From Cyanophora paradoxa (lineage: Eukaryota > Glaucocystophyceae > Cyanophorales > Cyanophoraceae): a stretch of DNA of 64,000 nt. The position numbers and the translations under genes were made by a program. Every line of letters starts with the position of its first letter. Position 1 is the stretch's first letter. The notes beneath the pieces are model-generated. The model worked only from the letters and a program-made list of their open reading frames with translations, was not told the origin of the DNA and did not search any database. Shown here piece by piece: positions 51,701 through 62,951 of this stretch. Location: assembly GCA_004431415.1 (NCBI GenBank), contig QPMI01000066.1, forward strand, positions 248,001 through 312,000, given 5' to 3'.

Positions 51701-52837
51701 TGCGCCACACCCTTTTCAACCTTTCCCCGCTCCCGGCGTGCTTAGCGCCTTGGTTTTGCAGACCGGTTCCATGTCAAGTGCATCAAAGGCTGGCAAGCTT
51801 ATGATCATGATCACGCAACGTGTCCGAACTGCCGAAAATCGTTCTCCCCTTTACATTTGGATTTCTCTTCCAATCTGGCTTCCAACCCCATGGCCACTTC
51901 TGACCCGGTTCCGAACTCCGAACCGTCTTTTCAAGAGGCCGCGAGCTCTTCTGCGGCCCCCGCGCTGCCTATTTCAAGCTCTCACGTTGTGGAGCCGCCT
52001 GTCGGTGTTCAGCCTGCAGCTGCACCCACCGTCTTGCAGCCGCTCTCCACTCCTGCACTCTCCCCCTGCGCTCCGCACTTCGCTGGCGCCCCTTCCGGCC
52101 CGTCCGACCCTCTGCCTCATCCCTGGCAAGGTCATTTTCCGGCTCCCACTTCCTGCGGGGCCCCGGAGATCATCTGCCCCCAATCGTCCACCCCCGGAGG
52201 CCGTCTGCGTGAATTGCAATTGGGGCGGCCGGCGCCGGCGCCGGCGGCTAGCCCAGCGACGTGGGCTCCGCCGGAGCCGATGCGCATGCGCCCAGCCAGC
52301 GCGTCGAGTCTCGAATTCTACCCCAGAGCTGATCTCATGATCACTTCAACCGGCCCTGCGGTTGGGCCCTCTGGCACCGCAGCATGGACGCCTGGCTTAG
52401 AGCTGTCCCCTAGAGACTCAGCTGCAGACGGCCCTCCGACGTACTTTCCGGACTGTCCCGCTGCCCCGAGGCTGCCAGAGCCGGTTTATATTGACCCCAC
52501 CATCGTCGGCTCCAACGTTAACGCCCCCCCGCGTTCATCTGAATTCGGCTCCCACAGTCCGGCGGTCTGGGCTCAGGGGTCCTCCTCCCCCGGCCCATCC
52601 GTTCCTCCGCCGTACGTTCCGCAGTACCCCTCTGCCCCGACCGCGACATCCGTGGCAGCGCTGGCCCCCGGCGCGGCCCCCGCGGCCGCGGCCGCCCAAC
52701 CCGCACCTGCGGCTGCCGCGCCCGCCGCCCGCCCCACGCGGCCGTACCGGCCCCCCGGAGGACCGGCTGCCCGCCCCACGCGCCCATACGACCCCTTCAA
52801 CCGCGGAGCCGGCCCCTCCCGCACCTCTCCGTCGTGA
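45741..52837 (+). CDS. RING-H2 protein with two CxxC/TPR-like modules and coiled coil (copy 2)
   Basis: Paralogue of the gene at 9332-16078, with the same domain order and near-identical exon plan. Exons: 45741-45865, 46027-46243, 46329-46454, 46535-46684, 46761-46916, 46989-47135, 47197-47331, 47406-47534, 47593-47745, 47823-47906, 47983-48078, 48157-48254, 48359-48539, 48617-48742, 48816-48965, 49041-49187, 49260-49433, 49510-49644, 49729-49872, 49970-50065, 50145-50249, 50330-50566, 50626-50697, 50821-50860, 50914-51028, 51093-51469, 51553-51699, 51762-52837. They give 1645 residues in consistent phase. Modules begin at 46027 (CRCLCRKCEDARSP) and 48359 (CRCICPKCNKAHTP). The finger is CSICIDSEL, LPCGHRFHVKCIKGW, CPNCRKSF. 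GC donors follow 47135, 49433 and 50065. The intron 50567-50625 begins with GA. An alternative start is ATG 45543. Confidence 0.85.
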
Positions 52838-54630
52838 CTGTTAGTGGTACAGGCGGATCAGGGCCCCATGACAATCACTTTGTTCTTTGTTCGATAACCG
52901 GCTCAAGAGGCTAATGTTTATATGCATCCTCGCATCCTCGGTTCACTGAGTCACCATGCATATGCACGGTTTCTCTGCCTACGTTCACAGGGCGAGGGTT
53001 CGGCGCGATCGAGGGCTGTGATTTATTAGCTGTTGCTGAGGTGTGGTCGCTTTCCCTTCCGGCCTTTCGGCTACCGGTACTCGCTGCATGCACGCTACTT
53101 GCTTCCGATGCATATGTATATATAAGCTTTTGCTAATTTGCGGAATCATCGCCGAGAGCTTCAATTTGCAATATTAATGCTTTCTAGATATAGCTATCTG
53201 GTCTGGTGGCCAGTCACGCGCTTCGCTGGGACTTCTCGCGCTTTACATGTGACCATGATATCATGATCATGATTTGTGCTCGAGCTCTCTTATTCCGCGC
53301 GCGCGAGCAAAAGAGCCCGGCGGCCGCATCAACATCGCCGGCCGCATGATGATCATGAGCTAAGATCGCGAAACCCCACGTTCCTCATCATATTTCGATT
53401 CAGGAAATAATCTCTTTTTGTTTTGCAAAAATGGACGTCGCATTGATACACCACGGCACATGTATCAATGTTCTACGTGACGCGCCCTTCCGACCGGTCA
53501 TCTATCTAGCCGAAGCTGCTAGCTAGGTGCCGGCCATGGGTCGCTCAATATCGGAGGTTAGCCTGAGTGGGGGAGCCATGGTTTTCGGTGATAGCCGTAA
53601 CCAGACCCGCGCGCCCACCCCTTGATCAACTCCTCCATCCCTTATGAGCCCTGGAAGTGAGATGTCCCGCAGTCCGTTGCCCTCCCTTGCCTCCGCTCCG
53701 CCACCCCTCCTCCTCCTCACGCTGCCTCCCCCCTCCTCCTCACCTGCGCCCCAGGACCCCGATTAATCGGTGTCCCGTTTTGTCGAGGTGAAGAAGGTGG
53801 TAGGAGGAGGATATGAGGAAGGAGAGGGAGTAGGCAGAGGCAGCAGCAGGGGTGGGCAGCGGATGCGGGGCAGAGCAGGGAGAGGAGCCGGAACGACAGA
53901 GTGGAGAGAGCGGGGGCACTGGCAAGTGGCGCAGAGAGCTGGGAGTGCGGAGGCGAGGCGGCCCGCGAGGGGTCGGGAGGGGTCGACGATTCAGGAAATA
54001 ATCTCAAACCCCGTCCGATTCGCACGAATTAATTCACAATTACTAGAACAACACGTCTAGAGTTATACGGGCCCTAAGATAGAGAATTTGCACAGTTTGC
54101 AATTGCAAGCCTCGGAGTTCGAAACCTAGACGAGCTATTTGCAATTGCTGTTTGCAAAGAAGAGAATAATCTTAAGCTTTGAAACTAAATGAAAAGTGAA
54201 GCTAGCGCTGATGAAGTTTGAATTCTCAAGCTCGAGGTATATATATACAGATCGCATGCTTACGGAATGCAAATGCACGCACGCCGAGCAGAAATTACAT
54301 CGATGCTGGTTCAACGGTTACGTATACAAGCTTTGATTTACGATTTACGAATTTACTGGAGTACAAGGCTTTCGCCCCATGTCTACAGGCCGGCCGGCCG
54401 GACTGATTAATATAGTATTGATACAGATCTAGATCGAGATCTAGATTGCGAAGAAAATCGAGGCTGAGGAATATGCGCTGCGGCTAGAAAGTACGATCGC
54501 AATCGCAGATGACCCAAAAACAATAACTAGAAAACGACTGATACTGAAAACAAAGAAAATAAAGTAACTCGCTGAAGCACTACTTTTAAAAGTCGTCTTT
54601 ATGTATTTCCGGCCATGGTCGCGTCAACGT
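52838..54630. other. Gene-poor stretch with candidate insertion
   Basis: No supported gene. It contains the segment bounded by 19-bp direct repeats (listed separately), and many palindromic words such as atgatcatgatc and tagatctaga. Short open frames lack motifs. Confidence 0.5.
53396..54005. mobile_element. Candidate insertion flanked by 19-bp direct repeats
   Basis: cgattcaggaaataatctc occurs at 53396-53414 and again at 53987-54005, enclosing 572 bp. Just inside the left copy, attgatac pairs with gtatcaat to form a small hairpin. The interior is strongly strand-biased (pyrimidine to purine switch near 53770) and unlike its surroundings. No transposase or reverse-transcriptase frame is present, so it would be non-autonomous. 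Confidence 0.4.
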
Positions 54631-56985
54631 CTAAGACGAGCCCGGCGCTCCGCGGCCGATGCAAGGCCCGGCGCTCACGTTGCCGGTCGCGGCGGGGGGC
54701 GGCGTGAACGTGCGCACCGCCCCCGGGCCCGAGTTCGAAGTCGGATTCGAACCCGCGCTCGAATCCGAGGGGGCCCGGGCCCCCTCGCCGCGGCCCTCGT
54801 CCTCGAGCTCGAACTGGAGCTCCTCCTGCGGGCCCCCGACCTGCCCGTTCCCTCGCCCGTCAATCGACACGGTCCGAACCAAAAGCGCGGATCGATATAG
54901 ACCCTTATATTCAAAAGCGCGGATCGTTATCGATCCTTATATTTAAAAGCGCGGATCGTTATCGATCCTGAAGCTTATATTTATATTTAATTTAATTGAG
55001 AGCGGACGGGCAGGCGCACGGGGAGGTCGGCGGGGGGGTACCCAGCGGCGGCGAGCTCGAGGGCGGCCAGGTCCCGCTCCGATACCTCTGCGGGGGCCGG
55101 CGCCCAAGGCGCAGGGCCCGCGAAGGCGTCAGAAACTGAACGATCGAACGAGAGGCCATGATCACGATCTATAGCTAGGGCCGGGGTGCGCGTAATTTAA
55201 ATATATAAATATACAGCTGATTTCTAGATCCAGAGCAACAGCATCCCGCGGCCGGAAGGGCACCGAAGGAGGCGCGGAGGCGGCGGCAGCGGAGCTTCTC
55301 GTCGTAGAGGGTTGTCGCCTCCAGCAGCGCCCACATGAACGCCAGCACCCTGCGTCGGGGTCCGCGTTCAGAAATAGAGGGGCGAGAGAAATGAATATCT
55401 TGAGATCGGTGATTGATATCGAGAGAAAGAAATGATTTCCAAGCACCTGAGGACGACTGCGAAGGAAGGGTCGCCCGCCGGCGTGAGGGTGATCTGAGGT
55501 GGAAGATTAAAATTCATGCAAGGGAAACATATACGTATACTAGTACTGAATTTCGAGCTCGCACCTCGAGGCCGGCGGCGGCGCACTGGGCGACGGCGAT
55601 CTGCACGACGCACGCGAAGAGCTGGCCCCTCCGCACCGACGGCCACCCCTGCGCGCGCGGTCGAACGGAAATTAAGACCACGTGCATGCTCCTCATTTCC
55701 TTTTTCAAAGGCTCTAGATCTCTTGATCTTTTGATCTCAAGATCTAGATCTAAATCTTTTGACCGCACTTGCCTGGCGGTCTGCCTCCCAGTCGCGGAGG
55801 GCGCGTCGGGCGGCGTTCAGCTTGCTGAAGCCCAAGCCGGCGCCGCGGCCGCCGCCGGGGGACGATGCCCGCTTGTTCTCCAGGACCCGCTGCGGAGTCG
55901 AAGTCAGAGAACAGATGTCTAGATCGAGATCGCAAAGAAGTTGATCATGAAGCTGAAGTGAAGCTTAAGAGCGCAGGTACCTGCAAGACGACGTGGAAGC
56001 GCGTGTACCTGCGCATGCGGTCCCGCCCCGGTCCGGTCAACTCCGGTTATATAATTAACGTTAGGAGAGGACGCGCGTGGATCTCAGATTGGATCCGGAA
56101 CATTAACGTTAACTCAGTGCAGCGCACCGGTCATAGTCGATCGTGTCGGGGAGAGCGCAGAGGGAGCGCAGATCTAAGACGCCGCCCGGGGGGTGCCGGG
56201 GGCTGTGCAGAGAATCCCACAGCTGTCCATGTCAAAGGCTTGCACGTGAGCCGCGCGCGAATTTCCAAAAAAGAAGGGAATGTATCTCGGACGTCGACGA
56301 GCGCGGACCTGGTCGAGGATGCGGCGGACGGCTGGGACGGCAGTGAGGCGGCGGCGCAGCTCGGCGCCATTGTCGGCCGCGAGCGGCGGTGGGGGCGGCG
56401 GCGGGGGCGCCCCGCGCGCCCCGAGCTCCTCGGAAGAGGAGCAGTTGGAGGAGCGGCGGGAAGAGGCGCCGGAGTCGGACGGGGAGCCGAGCGGCGGGCA
56501 CGCTGCTTCGTCGTCGTCGTCGTCTGCGCCGTCTGCGCGACAGGGACCGGATCGGACCCGTGACCATCGGACCGGTCAGATCTAGACGATCGCGAAATTT
56601 CTGGGACGAAGGCCTAGGGGTGCGCGCGCGACGCGCATCGCCGCGCCAAGCTCATAACAGGGCCAGAATGTGCACTGCGGACTGCGGCAAGAATCGTGAG
56701 CCGCGCGCGCGCACCGAGGGACGCGAAGTCCTCGCCGGCGCAGCTGTCATTTGCGCCCACTAAGCACGAGCGGAACCCGACGCGCGGCTGCATGCGCAGC
56801 TGCTCGCTCTCAAGCTCTAGATCGTCGAAGCTCTCGCTGTGCGGATGCGCCGCGGCCGCCGCCGCCGCCGGCTCTGGATCGGGCCGCGAGGGTCGAGAAC
56901 AGGAGGCCGGCTCGCGCGACGAGCTCGAGCCGCTGTTGAGGACCCCGAGGCCTCCGCCCCGCCGCGCGCGCAGGAGCAGCGACAT
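54631..56985 (-). CDS. Unrecognised multi-exon protein, mostly helical
   Basis: Family not recognised. Exons in phase: 56985-56715, 56532-56309, 56040-55981, 55889-55773 (GC donor), 55648-55565, 55493-55447, 55349-55264 and 55087-55042. The final exon is ambiguous, ending at 54631 or 54675. ATG 56985 opens MSLLLRARRGG. The first part is Ser/acidic and disordered (SFDDLELESEQLRMQPR, an Asp run, a Pro run). The second half looks folded: LRRRLTAVPAVRRILDQ, YTRFHVVLQRVLENKR, LNAARRALRDWEADRQ, GQLFACVVQIAVAQCAAAGL, FAVVLRVLAFMWALLEATT and LYDEKLRCRRLRASF. This is a good candidate for a sensitive profile search. Confidence 0.6.
54885..54980. repeat. Three 32-bp units in the last intron of the unknown gene
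   Basis: Three near-identical units contain aaaagcgcggatcg and gatcc(g)ttatatt. The ggatcg...cgatcc part of each is palindromic and could fold. The third unit has diverged at its end. Confidence 0.8.
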
Positions 56986-59263
56986 TCTAGATCTATGCGA
57001 TCGACTTTCAAGCCGCAGCTGCAGCGTCAGCGAAGCTTTCTGGCGCGCGCCGGTCGACTAGCTGTGGTTCTGCTGCTGGGCCTCGGAGGGCAGCGCTGCA
57101 GGTGCCAGCGCCGTCAAGCCAGCTAAGAACAGCGCGCGCGCTGCCGCGCACCAAACGACACGCGTCCGCGGCTTCCAGGTGGAGCGCGATCTGGGTCGCA
57201 GCTGCGCTCGCTACCTGGCACGAATTCGAATTCGAATCGAAGCATGGCTTCATCAATGAAGCGCTAGCTAGTTATAGCTGCTAGGCTGTGCTATAGCTAG
57301 CATGCAATTTAATACGCCCACGTGGCTCTGCATGGCAGTGCGCGTGCATGCGCGCAGCTGCAGGCTGCCTGCAGCTGTCATCGGAGTCGACGTCGACCGG
57401 ACTAGGATTCCCGAAGTTCCGCAATGGCTATCGATCATCGGATCCGAATCGGTCAATCCGATCCACGTTCATGTTCCAAAACCTGAAAAAACAGTTTTTT
57501 TCGGAGTCATGTTCAACTTCCAATTGCAAGTTCCAACTTCCAACTTCCAAGCACTTCGAATTCAATCCAAACCTCCACATTCGAAGCGCTTGCCACTTGG
57601 ATGAAGTTGGATCCCGCGCCGGAAGTTCGGATCAAATCCGGAGGCATTCGGAGCTTGGAAAAGATAAATTCATATGCATGCATGGTGACTGAGTGTATCA
57701 TGTACATGTGATACCCCCAGTATATCGCAGGGATTCGCAGCGGGGGCAGCGCATGCGCGCATTCTCGTACGCCGCTTGCGCATCATCATGGCATGCCCGC
57801 ATGATATGCGCATGCGCACTTCTATCGAGCCTACCGATACTAGGTTAGTCCGCGACTAGTAATACGTATCCGGATCCGCGGCCGCGCGCGGGCCTGCGGA
57901 GTCAGTGCGGACCCGTGGCGGGCCTGCGGACCCGTGCCACGGTGGCCCGTGGGCCGTGGCCCGCTGCTAACGTGGCCCGCTAGCGCTAACTAGCACTAGC
58001 TGCACGTGCGCTACCCGGAGTATAGCTAGCTCTAATCGGCCTTGGGGAAAGGAGAGGCCCTTAGGTCTGTTGCTATCCTGTCCGTAAATTCAAAATGCGA
58101 TTCAGGTCAAAATTTTTGGACCTAGGTACCCATTTTCGACCCTAGGGAGCACGATGGCGGCGCTACTTTTCAAATGTGACACCTCTAACATGCACTAACA
58201 GCACGTACGAACGAAATTGTTCGCGTGAAGCCCGATCGCCATTGGCACAAAAAGTCAATTCACCCCTTCACGGACAAGCGCGATTGTCATTGGTTCCAGC
58301 TTGCTTCCCCTTCGCCGATGGAAATTGCAAAGAGCCTCTGTACCCGGCTGGAAGGCTGGAGTCACTAGGCGCTTCGCCGGCGGAATCGCCGCGCGTCGCT
58401 TCGCAAACGATCGCAAACGAGCGCTAGCGCTGTAGCTAGCAATGCGCATGCCTAGCATGCGCAGCGCGCGCCGGCGCCGGCGCCGGGCGCCGACGTCGAC
58501 GTCGCGAATCGCGATCGATATCGACGCCGGCGCCGCGGCCGCGCCAGCAATGGCCCAGCATGCGCCGGCGTTGCTATACGACGAAGCCTAGCTATCGGCG
58601 TATATATACGTACGCGTATACCTAGAAGCTACAGCCTACAGTACTAGGCGGCGTAGTCCTCTCAACAGTAACCGCGCGCGGTTGCGGGCCCCGTTTTAAA
58701 ACAAAGAGCGGCCACCCTCACCCCTTGAAACCCCAAGACCCAAGGCCACTCCTGCTCCGCAGGGACTCGCTTGTTATAGTTATAAAATATCTGCGCGTGC
58801 ACTTGCATCTTTTTGAAGTGACTAGCTCTATATAGCTATAGCTAGGTACTCATTGATTTACCGTATTTGCGGACGCCCCACGGTCCTAGGCCTCTAGCCC
58901 AGTAGATCTCGTTCTTTCTTTCGCTCCCTGAAGAACGCCCTCCCCAATATTAATCTGGTTCGTCGTAGTGAGTCGTAGTGCCACGGTGAGTCGAACGCCG
59001 TACCGTTAACTACTAGTCTAGTCCTAGCTAACTAGTACAGGCCCGCTGCCACCGTGGCCCGCTAACTAGTAACTAGTACTGGCTGCGCGTGCACATGCTG
59101 TACGTATACCGAAGTACATGTGATCGTGACCCTGAGACACTGTGACATGCACCGCTAGCGCTACCCGGGATACAGCTAGCGCTAGCTCGAGCTCTGAATT
59201 GTTTCTGGGGCAGGATAAGTAAATCAAAGAGCCGCTAAGACCCGATAACATCATATCACATTA
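56986..59263. other. Gene-poor stretch with dispersed repeats
   Basis: No gene is supported across 2.3 kb. Related segments near 57959-58029 and 59041-59185 share cccgctg, acgtggcccgct, actagc and gcgctacccgg followed by tagctagc-like sequence; the second carries an insertion. Palindromic words (gctagc, ggatcc, gcatgc) are very frequent. Confidence 0.5.
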
Positions 59264-59970
59264 CTAGAACTCGGTGAGGCTGCCGAGATCCGACGGGTCG
59301 GGCCGCCCCGCCGCCTCCTCCGGCTCCTCCAGCGAGTACGCGAACTATGAGGCAGGCTCAAGAGGACCGGAGGCAGGTGAGGGGGGTACGGCACCTCGTA
59401 GACGTGCTGGGGGACGTAGGGGAGGGCCGTACCCGGGGCCAGGGGCGCCCAGGAGCCCGAGGCGGGGTTGCGGTAGAGCAGGGGGCCCCGGGGGGGAGGC
59501 CGCGAGGGGGGTACGACGGCGCCCCATATCCGGGCGGCGGCCAGTCCGAAATCGGCGGGGTCGACGAGGCGCTCGGGGGCGTACAGGGCCACGGTCACCT
59601 GCGCGGCCGCCGCAGAGCCGCCGGTCTCCAGAACGGGCCTCGGCCGGAGCTGAACCTCGGGCGGGATAGGCCCGGCCTCCTCCGAGGGCGTCGAGGGGGG
59701 TTCGGACGCAGGCGCGGCCCCCTCGGGGGGCGCCGGCGGGCGGGGTATCCCCTCCGTGAAGGTCGGCGGGGGGTACGCGGGGTCGGCGGCCCCCGGGGGG
59801 AGGTACAGGCGCAGGAGGGCGAAGCCGACGCCGGGGGGCGGGGGGGCCAGCCCCTGCCCCTGCTCCGGCGGGCCCGGGCCCGCCGGATGGGCCGGGGCCG
59901 GGGCCGGGGCCGGGACCTTAGGAGGGAGGTCATTGAAGCCCCGCAGCTCGAGGCCCACGCCTGCGCTCAT
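59264..59970 (-). CDS. Small Pro-rich protein with acidic C-terminus
   Basis: Not recognised. Two exons, 59970-59395 and 59344-59264, join in phase to 218 residues; the intron contains GTACCCC. MSAGVGLELRGFNDLPPK leads into a Pro/Ala linker, then FALLRLYLPPG, VTVALYAPERLVDPADFG, ARIWGAVVPP, LLYRNPASGSWAPLAPG and VPQHVYEFAYSLEE. Short beta-strand-like pieces separated by Pro-rich linkers suggest a small beta fold. The end is acidic (DPSDLGSLTEF). Parts of exon 1 contain GTACCCC and could be retained introns. Confidence 0.6.
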
Positions 59971-60204
59971 GCAACGAGCTCAGTCAGCAAGGATGACACG
60001 AGAGTACGACTAAAGAGCACAATAAGAAATATCTTATTATGTTCTCTAGCATCATCATCATCATCTTAGGGTTCTCTTCGTGTTTTCTAGCACTGTTCTT
60101 AACGTGCCGGCGCTGGCCCGGCCTGGAGCCCATCTTCGAACGAACAAACGGACGAGCGAGCGGACGGCTCTTATGCCTTCTTATCATGTTCTTGTGCGGA
60201 GTCC

Positions 60205-62641
60205 TTAAGAGCCCATCATCTTCCTGGAGGGGACGGACCGAGGCGCTGGGCGGCGAGATCCTAAGACGTTGATGAACGCTATAAGACTCTGAGAGCCTTC
60301 TTCTAATGTTCTCAAGCCGTGTCCTGAGAGCAACGGACGGACGAGCGGACGGGCGAACGGACCGAGGCGCTGGGCGGCGGCGCGGAGGCGGCCACGTAGG
60401 GAGTCGTAGTCCGGCCGCTCGTCGTACCCCAGCCCCCTGCCGCGCGCGCTTGGTCGGCTAGAAGGGGCGGGAGCTGAAAGGTAGATTGGATTAAGGGAAG
60501 CGTTCCTCTCCGGATCTGCGGGTTCTTAGCTTCTTAGCCTTTTAGGCTCGCCCGGTCGGCTAGCTATAGATGGGGCGGGAGCTGATAGGTAGATTGGACA
60601 AGGGAAGCGTTCTCCGGGAAGCTGATAGGTAGATTGGACAAGGGAAGCCCAAAACTTAGGCTCGCCCGGACAGCGAGGGTGGGGCGGAAGGTACAAGAGC
60701 GTTCATGGGCTCTTCGGAGTAGGTCCGCAGCGGAGAGGGGCGGCACAGGGGCTCCTTAGAAGTTCTCTAGCTTTTTGGGTTCTTAGGGTATCAGGTCTTT
60801 AGGTTCTTCTGTTCTGCGTTCTGCGGACCGGACGGCGCGGAGGCAGTCCGCGAGCTCGGGGGCGGCCGGGCAGCCGGCGAAGAGGGCCCCGGGGTCCGCC
60901 CCCCGCTTCCGCTCCAGCGTCACCTGAGCCGCGCCTGAGCTCAGGCGGCGCTCGGGCGGCGCGGCGGGAGGCCGAAGGCGCGGGGGGGGGGGGGGGGGGG
61001 GGGGGGAAGGAGGGACGGTGTGTAGGAGGGACGATGGTAGAAGGCGGGGGTGGTGGGGGAGGGAGGGGGCGGGGGGTACCCCCGCGCACCTCGTTGTACC
61101 GCTCGCGCGTGGCCTCGTTCACGTCCGCCCACGGCACCGTGTGCTGGCCCGGCCCGCGCCCGCCCCGTGAGCGAACGAAGGGAGGGATGGGGGGTACAGG
61201 GGCCCCGTGGGTTGCAGTTGGCGTTTGGCGTACCCGGGCGAAGTTGGCGAGGCAGTAGAAGGCCGACTCGAGGTCGTCCCTCCGTGACGGCTCTGCGGGG
61301 GGGGGGGGGGGGGGGGGGTAGAGGGGCGCGGGCCGGTCAGGCCTCTGAGGAGCACAGGGGGCGCTTCGCTTAGGCTGGGCTCTATGAACAATTCCTTTCT
61401 TTCTTGAAGCGGATGCAAGTGTTTAAAGAGGAAAGAGGTTCTTCATCACCGGTGCTGGAGCTGGGGCATTCCCTTATAAATTCAAGGATAAGGAGCCGGA
61501 GCCGTCTCAAGGAAATTTGGAATGAAAGATTCGGGGCTAAAAGAAAGCGTCGGAGGCGGTTTCTGGATCTTCGAATTCGAGCGCGCACCGGCCCCCTCGT
61601 GCACGTTGACCGACATGTACTTGGGCGTACCCGTCGGCGGCTTGCCGGGCCGGGGGCCCGGGTCGGGTACGTGCGTCCCGGGAGTCCCGTCCACCCAGTA
61701 CGCCTGCGCAGCAGGGGGGCTTACGAAACGGAAAGGGGGTGTGGAGGAAGGGGGGTACGGGCCTTGGCGAGCCCCATGTCGATGAGGAACACGCGGGAGG
61801 AGGTCGCCGGGTCCAGAAGCAGGTTCCTAGCCTGTGGGGGTACGGGCTCCAGGTCCGGCGGGGTACAGGGGCGGGGTACGGGGTACGGGCCTTGATGTCC
61901 CTGCACCGCGGAGGGTCGTGAGGGGCGGGGGGCGCTGGGGGAATCGAAAGGGCGGAGGGGGGGGTACCTGTGCAACCAGCCGAGCTCGTGCATGCGCTCG
62001 AGCTCGTTGATGAGCTGTACCCCGATGGCGAGCACGGCCTGGCGCGCGGGGGATCAAATCTCCGAGGAACCACGACAATATAAAATTCGAATTTTCGAAT
62101 CCCGCGCGCGCCTGGGCGTCGAAGAGGTCCGGGCGCTCGTCGTGAAGCTCGGAGAGGCAGCGGCCGAGCCGGTCCATGACCAAAGCGTTCAGGTCCCCGA
62201 CGCACCCCGCGAAGTGTACCCGGGGGAACGCCCCTGCATGCGGGCGCGGGCGAGGGCGAGGAAGCGGATCAAATTCGAATTTGATGGCATCAAAATCGAA
62301 AACGGAGCACCGCCAGAGCGCGCGAGGTCCGCAAGGACCGCCGCCTCGTGCCACAGGGCGGGCCGCGGGCACTGGACGTGCTCCTGCGCTCCCGCTCGCG
62401 CCCGCGCCCGCGGAATGGCACCAGCCGCTGAGCGCACGAGCTTCACTGCGACGGGCGTTCCGCTGTAGACGTCCGCGCCACTGAAGACGTCCCCGAAGCT
62501 TCCCATGCCGAGCCTGCGCCGGAGCCCGAGAGTCAGCGAGCGAGCCAGGCGTTCGAACGAGCGCCGGGAGGCCGATGCGCGCTTCTCGTAGAGCCTGTAG
62601 CGCCCCGCCAGGAGCGGCGGCAGCTCCAGCGACAGCTGCAT
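60205..62641 (-). CDS. Casein kinase 1-like protein kinase, 12 exons with a 10-nt microexon
   Basis: Ser/Thr kinase of the CK1 group. Exons: 62641-62583, 62513-62438, 62383-62311, 62233-62112, 62038-61968, 61900-61891, 61831-61763, 61703-61589, 61292-61234, 61143-61090, 60923-60829, 60436-60205. They give 344 residues, all in phase. Features: GRYRLYEKLGMGSFGDVF, VAVKLE (VAIK lysine), LHRDIKARNLLL (CK1 usually HRDIKPDNFL), IDMGLAK in place of DFG, TGTPKYMSVNVHEG, SRRDDLESAFYCLANF, TVPWADVNEATRERY and LGYDERPDYDSLRGRLR. The catalytic lysine and both catalytic aspartates are present. Four of 11 introns start with GC (GCGCGC or GCCCGT). Confidence 0.9.
60440..60665. repeat. Tandem diverged units in the last kinase intron
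   Basis: Three units share gggcgggagctga-aggtagattgga and aagggaagc, near 60465-60510, 60570-60610 and 60618-60650. They lie in the intron 60437-60828. Confidence 0.75.
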
Positions 62642-62951
62642 GGTCCAGCCAGCGGTCTACTGCGGTCGACGTCAACGCAGGACCAGGGCGGCTCTAAGCG
62701 ATGCGACTTGGGGCCTATATCCTCCGACGCGCTCCTAAGCCACCGCTGCGACCGACGCGCGCCGCGCCGCCGGACCTGGTGGATGCACACTTGTCCCGCC
62801 GCGCTCGAGCGCTGGCGCCCGTTCTCCGTCTAGATCGTTGCAATCGCGTTTAACTCGTAGGCGGCCCCGGCCGTCTCGGCAGACCGGGCCCAACCAGGCC
62901 TCGAATTCTGTACCCGGTCAGTTCGCCGCAGCTGTGGGACAGGAGAGAGCG
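62642..62951. promoter_or_regulatory. Divergent promoter region, kinase and CMTR1-like genes
   Basis: 310 bp between ATG 62641 (minus) and ATG 62952 (plus). No gene is seen and no motif is firm. Confidence 0.4.
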
